From Brevibacillus parabrevis (GTDB lineage Bacteria; Bacillota; Bacilli; Brevibacillales; Brevibacillaceae), in assembly GCF_003710905.1 (NCBI RefSeq), contig NZ_RHHV01000005.1, positions 620,001-684,000 of the forward strand: 64,000 bases of DNA, in the 5' to 3' direction. The notes beneath the pieces were generated by a model. The model saw nothing but the letters and a program-made list of their open reading frames with translations, searched no databases and was not told where the DNA came from. The position numbers and the translations under genes are program-made. Below are positions 8,316 through 16,273 of the stretch, piece by piece. Within the stretch, counting starts at the first letter, position 1, and the number at the start of each line of letters is the position of its first letter.

Positions 8316-9666
8316 GCGGGCATTCCCGGATGGCGTAGCGAACTTTGCCTGAGCTGCTCGGCGGGATGTGTTCCACGTACGAGACTTGTACGCTCACCTC
8401 GCCGAGCGCCGAGCGAATCCCTGCGAGCAGTCTTGCTTCGTCGGCTGGCAGGAAGCGTTCCGGCTCTTTCACAAGTCGGAGGCTTAGCCGCTGCGGCTCG
8501 TGCTGCACGATTTGAAACGTGCGGAAGCTGTCCAGATTGCGGACGATATGGTTGAAGTAGTGGCCGTGAACATATTGGCCGTTTTGCGAAATAAACATGT
8601 CGTCTTCCCGGCCGTCGATCGTTTCCAACAGCGGAAACGACACAGGGCACGGGCATGATTTTCCGGAGAGCGCGACGACATCGCCCAACTGGTAGCGCAA
8701 TCGCGGCATGGACGTGTTGTGCAGGCCTGTGACGAGCAAGGCGCCGGGAACTCCGGGGAACACAGGAATCCGTGTGAGCGGGTCGACGACTTCCAAATAG
8801 CTGTTTTCAGAAAAAGCGTGCATGTTGCCAGCCTGGCATTGGTACGCGATAATGCCGCCATCCCGTGCGCCGTATTCGTTGACGACAGGAGCGGCAAAGG
8901 CAGCCTCCAGCGCGCGGCGCTGGTGCTCGTGCAGACTTTCTGCGGTAGACACGACAGCTTTCAGCGGAATCCCTAACGTCACACCTCTGGCCAGCATCAT
9001 TTGCGAGAGTGTGTACAAGGCGGAAGCGTAACCGTACAAATAAGCGGGACGAAAGCGGCGGATCAGCTTGAGCTGGGTATCGAGCCTGCGTTCATCCAGC
9101 TCGTAGGCGGAGAGCAGCAGCCGATTTTTCAGCCAGCGCTCCTTGAAGCGATACGTCCGCGCCTGCTGTTGATTCAACTCCAGCGGAGATCCCCAGAGCA
9201 TGACACACGGATCGCCGATACGGATGCCGTGCCAGGACAGGCCGAGCCAACGGGCCGCTTCGTAGCGCTCGACCGTGGGGCGATCGAGGTAGAAGCGGGT
9301 CGGTTCTCCCGTGGAGCCGCCTGTGCGATTGGCGATCAGCTTGTCAGGGCGGATGTTTTTGCTCAAATATTGCTCGGCATTGCGGCGAAAATGCGTCTTG
9401 TCGAGGATCGGCAGCTTTTGCACAAACCGTTCAGGCGCTTCCCGGTACTCGCGCCACGTGCTGCGGTATGGCTCGTAAGCCGCGACGTTGTGGACAGCGT
9501 GGTCCAGCAGTTTGACAAGCTTCTCGCGCTGCCGCCATTCTAGCATGTCCTTGGACAAGTGCTGGGCGAGCTTTAGCTCCTGCATGTATGGACGCGTGCG
9601 GTTTTCTTTTACTACCTCCATCAAAGGCCACTGTACTTGGCGAATCCAAAATCCTGTTACAGCCAT
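8290..9666 (-). CDS. CapK/PaaK-like adenylate-forming protein
   Basis: 458-residue member of the phenylacetate-CoA ligase/CapK branch of the AMP-forming enzymes. The ATP-binding loop NRTGGSTGEPTRFYLD lies near residue 114, a YGYASALY segment near 215, and a C-terminal region (DDMFISQNGQYVHGHYFNHIV) replaces the usual ligase tail. CapK-like proteins recur in capsule and surface-polymer clusters, where their exact reaction is generally unknown. Start ATG 9666 has AGGAGG upstream. It is divergent from the SpoVB-like flippase and convergent with the MurJ-like gene, overlapping the latter by 26 bp. Confidence 0.75.
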   Translation of the reverse strand: MAVTGFWIRQVQWPLMEVVKENRTRPYMQELKLAQHLSKDMLEWRQREKLVKLLDHAVHNVAAYEPYRSTWREYREAPERFVQKLPILDKTHFRRNAEQYLSKNIRPDKLIANRTGGSTGEPTRFYLDRPTVERYEAARWLGLSWHGIRIGDPCVMLWGSPLELNQQQARTYRFKERWLKNRLLLSAYELDERRLDTQLKLIRRFRPAYLYGYASALYTLSQMMLARGVTLGIPLKAVVSTAESLHEHQRRALEAAFAAPVVNEYGARDGGIIAYQCQAGNMHAFSENSYLEVVDPLTRIPVFPGVPGALLVTGLHNTSMPRLRYQLGDVVALSGKSCPCPVSFPLLETIDGREDDMFISQNGQYVHGHYFNHIVRNLDSFRTFQIVQHEPQRLSLRLVKEPERFLPADEARLLAGIRSALGEVSVQVSYVEHIPPSSSGKVRYAIRECPLTSALPPE

Positions 9667-9854
9667 CCTTTTCCTCCTGCTCTTCCCATCAGACGATTCG
9701 AAGAAGTCAATGGAATCTGTTTTTCACCAGTATTCCAGCCAAATTCCATCCATATACCTGTTTGCTGGATGGAGGAATTGATAGTAGGATAGAGAGTGGG
9801 TTTATGGCGATTGCAAGTTTCCAAGTCAAAGTGACGCAAAAAAGGAGTTACCCA

Positions 9855-11492
9855 ATGTTGAAAAAAAGTCATTTTCTCGCAGGGGCGCTGATCTTGGCCA
9901 TCGCGGGAATTTTGTCAAAAGTAATCGGGATGTTTTACCGGATTCCTCTCCAGGAAATTGTGGGGGATAACGGTCTTGGGCTTTACCAGGAAGTATATCC
10001 GCTCTACCTGACCTTTCTGATCCTGGCGACGGCGGGCGTGCCCGTCGCGTTGTCGCGAGTCATTGCCGAAGCGCTTGCGGAGGGCAAGCAAGGCTCTGTC
10101 GGGCAAATTTTGGCCCGCAGCATGGTGATGATGGGCGGAATCGGGATCGTCTTGTTCGCGCTGCTGTATGCCAGCTCGCCGCTGATCGCGAAGCTGATGG
10201 GAAATCCGCATCTGATCGAGCCGATTCGCGCCATCTCGCTATCTCTGCTGTTCGTACCGCTGATTGCCGTGATTCGCGGCTTCTTTTACGGACATCAAAA
10301 GATGCTGTACGTCGGTCTGTCGCAGATTGTGGAGCAGACGCTCCGGGTGATCTTCATTCTCGTAGCGTCCCTGTACCTTGTCCGCTTGGGCGAGGACACG
10401 GATACGGTGATCACCGGAGTCAATTTCGGGACGATGATCAGCACGTTCCTCAGCCTCGGTTTTCTGGCGCTGCTCATGTGGCTGCATAACCGGAAAAACT
10501 CCGTGTTCACGAACGCGGAGTGGGGGCGTCTGGACTGGTGGTACGACCGCGCGTTTTTCGGCTCGATGTGGCGCATTGCCTGGCCGATTTGCGTGAGCGC
10601 CCTCGTCATTCCGATTTTCAGCCTGACGGATTCGTTTTTGGCGATCAATATTTTTCGCTACATCTGGAATGTCGACGGATTGACGGCAGATACGTGGTTT
10701 GGCATTTACAGCCGTGGCGGCCCGCTTTTGCAAATGGCCAGCCTGTTCGGCTCATCGATCGCGCTGTCCATCGTTCCGGCGATTGCGGAAGCGAAGCGGC
10801 AAAAAGACACGGAGCGGGTTACGACCTTGACCAAGCTGTCGCTGCGCTTTGCCTGGCTGATCGGCTTGCCGGCAGGTCTGGGGCTTACTGCTGTGGCGGA
10901 AGGGGCCAATCTGGCCTTGTACGGGGATATGGAAGGGACGCGGGCGATGGCGATTCTCGGCATCAGCGCGATCCCGCTCTCGCTGCTCCTGGCGACAAAC
11001 GGCATCTTGCAAGGGATCGGCAAGGAGAAAATTCCGGCTCGCCACCTGCTGTACGGTGTGATCGTCAAAGTCGCGGCTACGCTCGTCTTCACGTCCTTGT
11101 TCGGCATGGATGGACTGTCTTTGTCCTGGCTGTGCGCGACCGCCTTCGTCTGCATTCTCAACATGCGCGTCATCGCGAAGCTTGTACAGGTTCCGATCCA
11201 TTGGCGCTTCGATACGATCTATCCGCTTCTGGTCGCCAACCTGATGCTGCTGCTTGCCTGGGGTACGACCGAAGCTGTCGGGCTGCTGCTCGCCGGCAAG
11301 GAAAAAGTGCGCCTGCTCGGGGCAATCGAAACGGTAGGGGGAGTTGGCGTTGGGCTGGTCGTCTATCTGGGACTGCTGCTGCTCATCCCGCTCATCGAGG
11401 ACAAGGAGCTGGACTGGCTGCCGGGTGGTGGCAAGCTGCGCGCTTTTATCAATCTCATACGCAAAAAGCAGCCGTCCTCCAAAGCGCAATAG
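9855..11492 (+). CDS. SpoVB-like polysaccharide flippase (MOP superfamily)
   Basis: 545-residue polytopic membrane protein of the SpoVB/RfbX-like polysaccharide export group. The N-terminal HFLAGALILAIAGILSKVIG and the segment RIPLQEIVGDNGLGLYQEVY are characteristic of the SpoVB/YtgP/YkvU group of Firmicutes, which translocate lipid-linked glycans. Start ATG 9855 follows AAAGGAG at 9841-9847; the reading frame is open upstream but without a ribosome binding site. It is the second MOP flippase within 3 kb. It could act in sporulation cortex synthesis (SpoVB itself) or in wall polymer export; the position next to csaB favours the latter (inference). Confidence 0.8.
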   Translation: MLKKSHFLAGALILAIAGILSKVIGMFYRIPLQEIVGDNGLGLYQEVYPLYLTFLILATAGVPVALSRVIAEALAEGKQGSVGQILARSMVMMGGIGIVLFALLYASSPLIAKLMGNPHLIEPIRAISLSLLFVPLIAVIRGFFYGHQKMLYVGLSQIVEQTLRVIFILVASLYLVRLGEDTDTVITGVNFGTMISTFLSLGFLALLMWLHNRKNSVFTNAEWGRLDWWYDRAFFGSMWRIAWPICVSALVIPIFSLTDSFLAINIFRYIWNVDGLTADTWFGIYSRGGPLLQMASLFGSSIALSIVPAIAEAKRQKDTERVTTLTKLSLRFAWLIGLPAGLGLTAVAEGANLALYGDMEGTRAMAILGISAIPLSLLLATNGILQGIGKEKIPARHLLYGVIVKVAATLVFTSLFGMDGLSLSWLCATAFVCILNMRVIAKLVQVPIHWRFDTIYPLLVANLMLLLAWGTTEAVGLLLAGKEKVRLLGAIETVGGVGVGLVVYLGLLLLIPLIEDKELDWLPGGGKLRAFINLIRKKQPSSKAQ

Positions 11493-11506
11493 GACAGGCT
11501 GACACG

Positions 11507-11545
11507 AAAAAACCCCTTTCTCCGCTCAGGAGGAAGGGGTTTTTT
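11507..11545. terminator. Bidirectional terminator
   Basis: AAAAAACCCCTT...AAGGGGTTTTTT stem with U-runs on both strands. It serves the SpoVB-like gene on + and overlaps the last codons of the methyltransferase on -. Confidence 0.85.
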
Positions 11546-12383
11546 GATACACACAGACGACCATTTTTACGAAAAACTCGCGGAAACCGGGCACGTTCGC
11601 CAAGCCTTTGAGCTGGTTGCGCAACGGAATCTCGCGTTCGTAGACAGCGGGCTGTGTCACGCCTTTTTGGATGTTGCGAAAACGCTTGATCGTCATCCGG
11701 TTGATGTAGGAAATCGTATCGCTTCCGTCCGGGCGCTTGTCGAAGCGGAACGAGATGCGGTCAGAACCGTCTGGCAAGTCACGCACCAGCTTTTTGTACG
11801 CGTCGATCAGCGCTTGCTCGGAGAAGAGGGCGTGCACCCAAGGAATCCCGATGGCGTCTGACAAATGAGCGCCGTACGGATGGTAGTAAGGCGGAAAGTT
11901 GATGTACAGATGGCCGCCCGGCTTGAGCACGCGGAAGCATTCTTCCAGCGTCTTTTCCGGCTCGCCAACGTGCTCCATCGCATCGTTCATAATGATCGTG
12001 TCAAAGGTGTTGTCCGCAAAGTCCATTCGCGCGGCGTCGCCTGTCATGAAAGATACGACGTCCGCCAGCCCTTTTTCTTTGGCAAAGGCATTGCCTTCCT
12101 CTGCATAGTGCGGGACGATGTCGATGCCGATCATCTTTTTCGGGCCAAAAGTGGCGTAGTAACAGGTCTTGCCCCCGCCGCCGCAGCCGATATCCAGCAC
12201 GGTCTTGCCTGTGAACATTTGCTCCTGGGAGTGGAAGGGGAGGAAAAACTGAATCGTTTGATCCCCTTTTTGAAATTGCCACTCGGTATAGCTCATTTCC
12301 CCGTCATTCGCCAAATTGAAGGGATGGACGGGGAGCGGGAATAGTCGGTTTAATCCAAGCAATACTTGTGAAGAAAAGGACAT
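11526..12383 (-). CDS. SAM-dependent methyltransferase
   Basis: 285-residue class I methyltransferase. Motif I is TVLDIGCGGGGKTCYYA (about residues 60-76), motif II MIGIDIVP, and the post-I region FDTIIMNDAMEHVGEPEKTL contains the usual acidic patch; LKPGGHLYINFPPYY follows. The ribosome binding site GGAAAGGAGG precedes ATG 12383. It lies 26 nt downstream of csaB, so both are probably co-transcribed. The substrate could be a sugar of the wall polymer (inference). The 3' end runs into the bidirectional terminator. Confidence 0.8.
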   Translation of the reverse strand: MSFSSQVLLGLNRLFPLPVHPFNLANDGEMSYTEWQFQKGDQTIQFFLPFHSQEQMFTGKTVLDIGCGGGGKTCYYATFGPKKMIGIDIVPHYAEEGNAFAKEKGLADVVSFMTGDAARMDFADNTFDTIIMNDAMEHVGEPEKTLEECFRVLKPGGHLYINFPPYYHPYGAHLSDAIGIPWVHALFSEQALIDAYKKLVRDLPDGSDRISFRFDKRPDGSDTISYINRMTIKRFRNIQKGVTQPAVYEREIPLRNQLKGLANVPGFREFFVKMVVCVYQKTPSS

Positions 12384-12409
12384 GGCTTCGTCCTCCTTTC
12401 CTGTCAGCC

Positions 12410-13507
12410 TTATGTGCGCAGCGCCTGGAGCACCAGCTCGCTGCTTTTGGCCGCTTCAATTGCCAGCACGCGGGAATGCTCCGTTACGAGATCAATCTCG
12501 GCAGCAAGTCCGTCGATTTTTTCCGCGAGCAGCGCAAGCAGCTGTGCTTCGTCGAGCTCGGTAATGTGTCCGGCGTTCGGCATCCCGGCGCGCTCGACAA
12601 AGCGGTCGATTTTCGGATCGTACGAAATGCCGATAAAAGGAATGCGCAGCATGCAAGCGAGAATAAGCGAGTGGAGCCGCATGCCGACGACGTAGTCGCA
12701 CTGTTTTAAAACAGACATGATATCGTGAAAAGTAACGGGCGCATCGAGAAGACGTGCTCCTGGCTGGGTCATCTGTTCCATGATCTCCTTGGACGGAGCC
12801 AAGTCGCTGGGAACGTGCATCGGCAGAAACAGGACATTCCAGCCGCGCAAGACAAACCAGTCCGCCGCTTTGGCGATGGTTTGCTTGAACGCTTGCTCCT
12901 GCTTCCAGTCGCGCACAGAGATCGCCACCAAAGGCTTGTCCGGATCAGCGAACAAACCGTGGAGCAGTTCTTTTCCACGCGCATCCGAAATATCTTCGGG
13001 AGATATCGTCAGGGCGGGATCAGCTGTGACGTGAATCGGCGCTTTTTTGACGCCGCAAGCTTTGAAGTCTTCTCCCGATTCGTAATCTCGCACGGTAATG
13101 ACATCGACATGATTCACTACCCGCTTGATAACCTGGCGACTGAGCGGTTTGAGAATGGGTCCGAACCCTTGAGCGTAAAAGACCACGGGCTTGCGGAGTA
13201 GCTTGGCGATGGTGACGATGCCCAAATAGTAGAGAACACTGCGCGGACTGGTAACGTCCTGCATCAGCGTCCCTCCGCCCATCACTAGCATGTCGCTTCG
13301 CGAAAGCTCACGGACGATGGTTCCAAAGCTCCAGCGGTCATAAGCTTCAATCCCGAACAGTTCCGCAGTCCGATCAGGCTGGTTCGACAGAACGGCGAGA
13401 GAGATATTTGGTTGTTCCCGCTTAAGAGAGCTGATGATGCCGTAGAGGACCACATCGTCTCCGGCATTGTTGAAGCCGTAGTACCCGGAGATGAGAATTC
13501 GCGACAT
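12410..13507 (-). CDS. csaB: CsaB polysaccharide pyruvyl transferase
   Basis: 365-residue polysaccharide pyruvyltransferase of the CsaB family. The N-terminal ILISGYYGFNNAGDDVVLYG is a near-diagnostic CsaB start, with GGGTLMQDVTSPRSVLYYL in the middle and VVGMRLHSLILACMLRIPF in the GT-B-like C-terminal half. CsaB adds pyruvate ketals to the secondary cell wall polysaccharide so that SLH-domain S-layer proteins can bind. It is transcribed first in a two-gene unit with the methyltransferase. Its presence predicts SLH-type surface proteins in the genome, none of which are seen intact in this window. Confidence 0.9.
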   Translation of the reverse strand: MSRILISGYYGFNNAGDDVVLYGIISSLKREQPNISLAVLSNQPDRTAELFGIEAYDRWSFGTIVRELSRSDMLVMGGGTLMQDVTSPRSVLYYLGIVTIAKLLRKPVVFYAQGFGPILKPLSRQVIKRVVNHVDVITVRDYESGEDFKACGVKKAPIHVTADPALTISPEDISDARGKELLHGLFADPDKPLVAISVRDWKQEQAFKQTIAKAADWFVLRGWNVLFLPMHVPSDLAPSKEIMEQMTQPGARLLDAPVTFHDIMSVLKQCDYVVGMRLHSLILACMLRIPFIGISYDPKIDRFVERAGMPNAGHITELDEAQLLALLAEKIDGLAAEIDLVTEHSRVLAIEAAKSSELVLQALRT

Positions 13508-13555
13508 GGAGTGAACCTTCTTTCTATATCAAACGTACAGGAAAAATACATCCTC

Positions 13556-13585
13556 AAGTATAATCGAGTAAACAAGGGGAAGTAA
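13556..13585 (-). promoter_or_regulatory. Candidate csaB promoter
   Basis: Minus-strand -10 TATACT (13561-13556) about 50 nt before the start. A weak -35 (TTTACT or TTACTT) lies 17-18 bp further up. Confidence 0.35.
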
Positions 13586-13632
13586 AGCGACCCCGGAACA
13601 AAACTTGGTGCCAAAGCTTTTCGCGATAGACC

Positions 13633-13668
13633 TTGGGCTAGCAGGTTTTCATAGGGTATAATGAAAAC
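13633..13668 (+). promoter_or_regulatory. Promoter with an operator-like inverted repeat
   Basis: TTGGGC (13633-13638), 18-bp spacer, TATAAT (13657-13662). A perfect inverted repeat GTTTTCAT (13645-13652) / ATGAAAAC (13661-13668) brackets and overlaps the -10. It points toward the prmA-like gene at 13969 and would transcribe antisense through the small minus-strand gene. Confidence 0.4.
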
Positions 13669-13693
13669 ACTTCACGAATCAGGAACGCTCGCC

Positions 13694-13813
13694 CTATGAG
13701 AACATGTAGAGGAAACCCATGGCGAACATGCCGATTCCGAGTACGATCAAGGCAATCATCACGCCGAGCATTCCTTTGTTTTTTCGACGTCGGTAAAAAA
13801 ATTCGTCAAACAT
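13694..13813 (-). CDS. Small single-pass membrane protein (39 aa)
   Basis: A 39-residue ORF with a basic N-terminal segment (YRRRKNKG) and one strong hydrophobic helix (MIALIVLGIGMFAMGFLYMF), so probably an N-in inner membrane peptide. Start ATG 13813 has GGGAGG upstream at a good distance; in-frame codons further upstream lack a ribosome binding site. I do not recognise a family. The position between csaB and the prmA-like gene gives no clear role. The good ribosome binding site and clean topology support that it is translated. Confidence 0.55.
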   Translation of the reverse strand: MFDEFFYRRRKNKGMLGVMIALIVLGIGMFAMGFLYMFS

Positions 13814-13968
13814 GGCAAGCCTCCCTGAAGCAAAATAGTCCATTCTATTATCATACCATGTTCCCTGGCTAACTTGCCAACAGCAGATGAAAAGGCTGAC
13901 GGCAAACCCGGGAACGAACAAGCCAAATGGCCATGCAGCGCAACAACCTGGAAGGAGAAAGATTCATC

Positions 13969-14916
13969 ATGGAGAGCATGTGGTTAAAATACACCTTGTT
14001 GGTAGAGCAAGCGACAGAGGATTTGTTTGTGGCGGAAGTGTTGGGCAGCCCGTACACGCTCGGCTGGGTCGAGCCGCAAATCGAGATTTTGACGACAGAA
14101 AACGGTTATGATTACGCGGAAAATACCGAAGGTCCTGTCGTTGCCTATTTGTTTGAGCCCATGCAAGATTCCGAAGAAGAACATGTTTCCCGGCTCAGAG
14201 CGTACATCTCGCGCTGGGACGGTCAGGTGAGCCTCAAGGAAATCGAGCAGGTCGCGGAAGAAAACGAATCGTGGAAAGAGGAGTTTCGCGAGGTGCAAAT
14301 CGGTGAATGGTGGGTGGCTCCTACGTGGACAGACCCGCAATTGCTGAAGGACGCCAAGCATGTCCTCTGGATCGATCCGGGTGCGGCGTTTGGCACAGGC
14401 TACCACGGAACGACGCAAGATATTCTTTTGCTTTTGCAAGAGATGGATGTGACGGGCAAAACCGTTTTTGATATCGGAGCAGGCTCGGGCATTTTGTCGC
14501 TGTTCAGTGCCTTGAACGGAGCGAAGTATCCGATCTGGGCGATTGATATCAACCCGCAAAGCGAGTATCAGGTAAAAGTCAATACAGCGAACAATCATCT
14601 GCCGGAAGAAGCCGTTCAGGTGGTCATCGGAGACGCAAGCGAACAAGAAGTCGCAGCCAGGCTCCCCGCGCAAGCCGATCTGATTCTCGTCAATATCGGT
14701 GGAGATGAAAATGTCTCGATCCTCCCGCTGATTCGCGAACGGATCGCTGCGGATGGTCAAGTCATTCTCTCCGGAATCGTTGACTGGAATCGCGAAGCCG
14801 TCCTGTCCGCTTTTGAAGCGGCCGGTTTTCAAGCCGAAGCAGAACGGCATTCGGAGGAGTGGGTGACGATTTTGTTGAAAAATACGGCTGTGAACCATTC
14901 TGTAACTACTGTGTGA
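13969..14916 (+). CDS. PrmA-like (ribosomal protein L11) methyltransferase
   Basis: 315-residue SAM-dependent methyltransferase related to PrmA. An N-terminal substrate-recognition domain is followed by the PrmA-like stretch LWIDPGAAFGTGYHGTTQDI and SAM motif I (VFDIGAGSGILSLFSA), then LILVNIGGDE in place of the common NILA. Canonical PrmA reads GTGxHPTT, so the HGTT variant marks a diverged paralogue or an altered target. Start ATG 13969 follows GAAGGAG (13951-13957). The thiolase gene begins 40 nt downstream and may be co-transcribed. L11 as substrate is not certain. Confidence 0.7.
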   Translation: MESMWLKYTLLVEQATEDLFVAEVLGSPYTLGWVEPQIEILTTENGYDYAENTEGPVVAYLFEPMQDSEEEHVSRLRAYISRWDGQVSLKEIEQVAEENESWKEEFREVQIGEWWVAPTWTDPQLLKDAKHVLWIDPGAAFGTGYHGTTQDILLLLQEMDVTGKTVFDIGAGSGILSLFSALNGAKYPIWAIDINPQSEYQVKVNTANNHLPEEAVQVVIGDASEQEVAARLPAQADLILVNIGGDENVSILPLIRERIAADGQVILSGIVDWNREAVLSAFEAAGFQAEAERHSEEWVTILLKNTAVNHSVTTV

Positions 14917-14956
14917 GAACATACAAACAATACCGATCAGTGGAGGGGAAAACAAA

Positions 14957-16132
14957 ATGGAGCATGTCGTGATTGCTGCCGCCGGACGTACGCCAATTGG
15001 CACGTTTGGGGGTGTACTGAAAGATGTAAGCGCTCGCAAGCTGGCTGAACTGTCGATCCGTGCCGTTATGGCCAGAGCAGGGCTCGAAGCATCGCAGATC
15101 GACGAAGTCATTTTGGGCAATTGCATACAGCGCACAGATGAACCGAACATCGCCAGAGTGGCGGCAATTGACGCCGGACTAGGCAAGGAAGTGACAGGCT
15201 TTACCGTACAGCGGCAATGCGCGTCAGGCATGCAGGCGATCGCCAGCGGCGCCTCGCAAATTTTGCTGGGCGAAAATGAAGTGGTGATTGCAGGCGGTAC
15301 CGAGAGCATGAGCAACGCTCCGTATGTCCTGAAAAATGCGAGATGGGGCCGCAGACTTATGCACGGCGAGATGACGGATGCCATGTGGGAGCTGTTGACA
15401 GACCCGCACCACCAAATTTTGATGGGAGAGACGGCCGAACGTCTGGCTGACCTGTACAAGATCAGTCGCGAGGAGCAGGACGAAATCGCCATGCGCAGCC
15501 AGCACAATGCGATTCACGCGATCGACAACGGGCTGTTTGCCGAGGAGATCATCGGTGTGCCGATTGCCAAGCGCACGGGCGAGATCATCGTCACCGAAGA
15601 CGAATTTCCGAGAAGAGGCGTCACGATGGAAAGCCTGGGCAAACTGAAGCCGGGCTTCCGCGAAGCTGGCACGGTGACCGCGGGCAACGCTTCCGGGCTG
15701 AACGACGGAGCTTCTGCCGTCGTGCTCATGAGCGAAACGAAGGCGAAGCAGTTGGGAATCGAACCGCTGGGCAGAATCGTCTCGTGGGCGACAGCGGGCG
15801 TGGAGCCTGATCTGATGGGGTACGGCCCTGTTCCTGCTGTGAAAAAGGCTTTGGCAAAAGCCAATCTGACCATGGCCGATATGGAGCTGATCGAGGTGAA
15901 CGAAGCATTCGCGGCTCAATACCTCGCTGTCGAAAAGCTTCTGGAGCTGCCGCGCGAGATCACGAATGTAAACGGCAGCGGAATTTCGCTCGGTCATCCG
16001 GTCGGTTCAACCGGTTGTCGGATTGTTGTGACTTTGCTGCACGAAATGAAGCGCCGCCAGCTCAAGCGCGGACTCGCTACACTGTGCGTCGGTGGCGGCA
16101 TGGGCATGGCGATGATCCTCGAAAGAGTGTAG
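14957..16132 (+). CDS. Acetyl-CoA acetyltransferase (thiolase)
   Basis: 391-residue thiolase that condenses two acetyl-CoA or cleaves 3-ketoacyl-CoA. The nucleophilic cysteine is Cys88 in QRQCASGMQA, the catalytic His347 is in LGHPVGSTG and the second catalytic Cys377 is in LCVGGGMGM, all at the expected spacing. Length fits the family. It starts with TGGAGGGG upstream and follows the PrmA-like gene by 40 nt. Together with the fad/etf operon downstream it likely serves fatty-acid degradation, although a biosynthetic acetoacetyl-CoA role cannot be excluded. Confidence 0.88.
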   Translation: MEHVVIAAAGRTPIGTFGGVLKDVSARKLAELSIRAVMARAGLEASQIDEVILGNCIQRTDEPNIARVAAIDAGLGKEVTGFTVQRQCASGMQAIASGASQILLGENEVVIAGGTESMSNAPYVLKNARWGRRLMHGEMTDAMWELLTDPHHQILMGETAERLADLYKISREEQDEIAMRSQHNAIHAIDNGLFAEEIIGVPIAKRTGEIIVTEDEFPRRGVTMESLGKLKPGFREAGTVTAGNASGLNDGASAVVLMSETKAKQLGIEPLGRIVSWATAGVEPDLMGYGPVPAVKKALAKANLTMADMELIEVNEAFAAQYLAVEKLLELPREITNVNGSGISLGHPVGSTGCRIVVTLLHEMKRRQLKRGLATLCVGGGMGMAMILERV

Positions 16133-16182
16133 AACTGGCAAACTGCTTTTCGCGCGCAGCAAACTGTGAGCATGTTTAAATC

Positions 16183-16273
16183 AAGCCTCCCCGGTTAAAA
16201 ATGGAAAGCAAGCCCCACTTGTGTCTGCACGCAAGAAGGTGGCGGCTGTGCTTGCAAAGGGGGAGGCTTTTTC
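16183..16273 (+). promoter_or_regulatory. Structured leader: terminator-like hairpin that includes the LCP ribosome binding site
   Basis: A perfect 10-bp stem pairs AAGCCTCCCC (16183-16192) with GGGGAGGCTT (16260-16269), followed by TTTTT. The 3' arm is the ribosome binding site of the LCP gene (ATG 16274). Inside the loop GCAAGC (16208-16213) pairs with GCTTGC (16250-16255), and CTTG with CAAG. Read as DNA this is both the thiolase terminator and a structure that hides the next start. Not matched to a riboswitch class I know. Confidence 0.5.
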
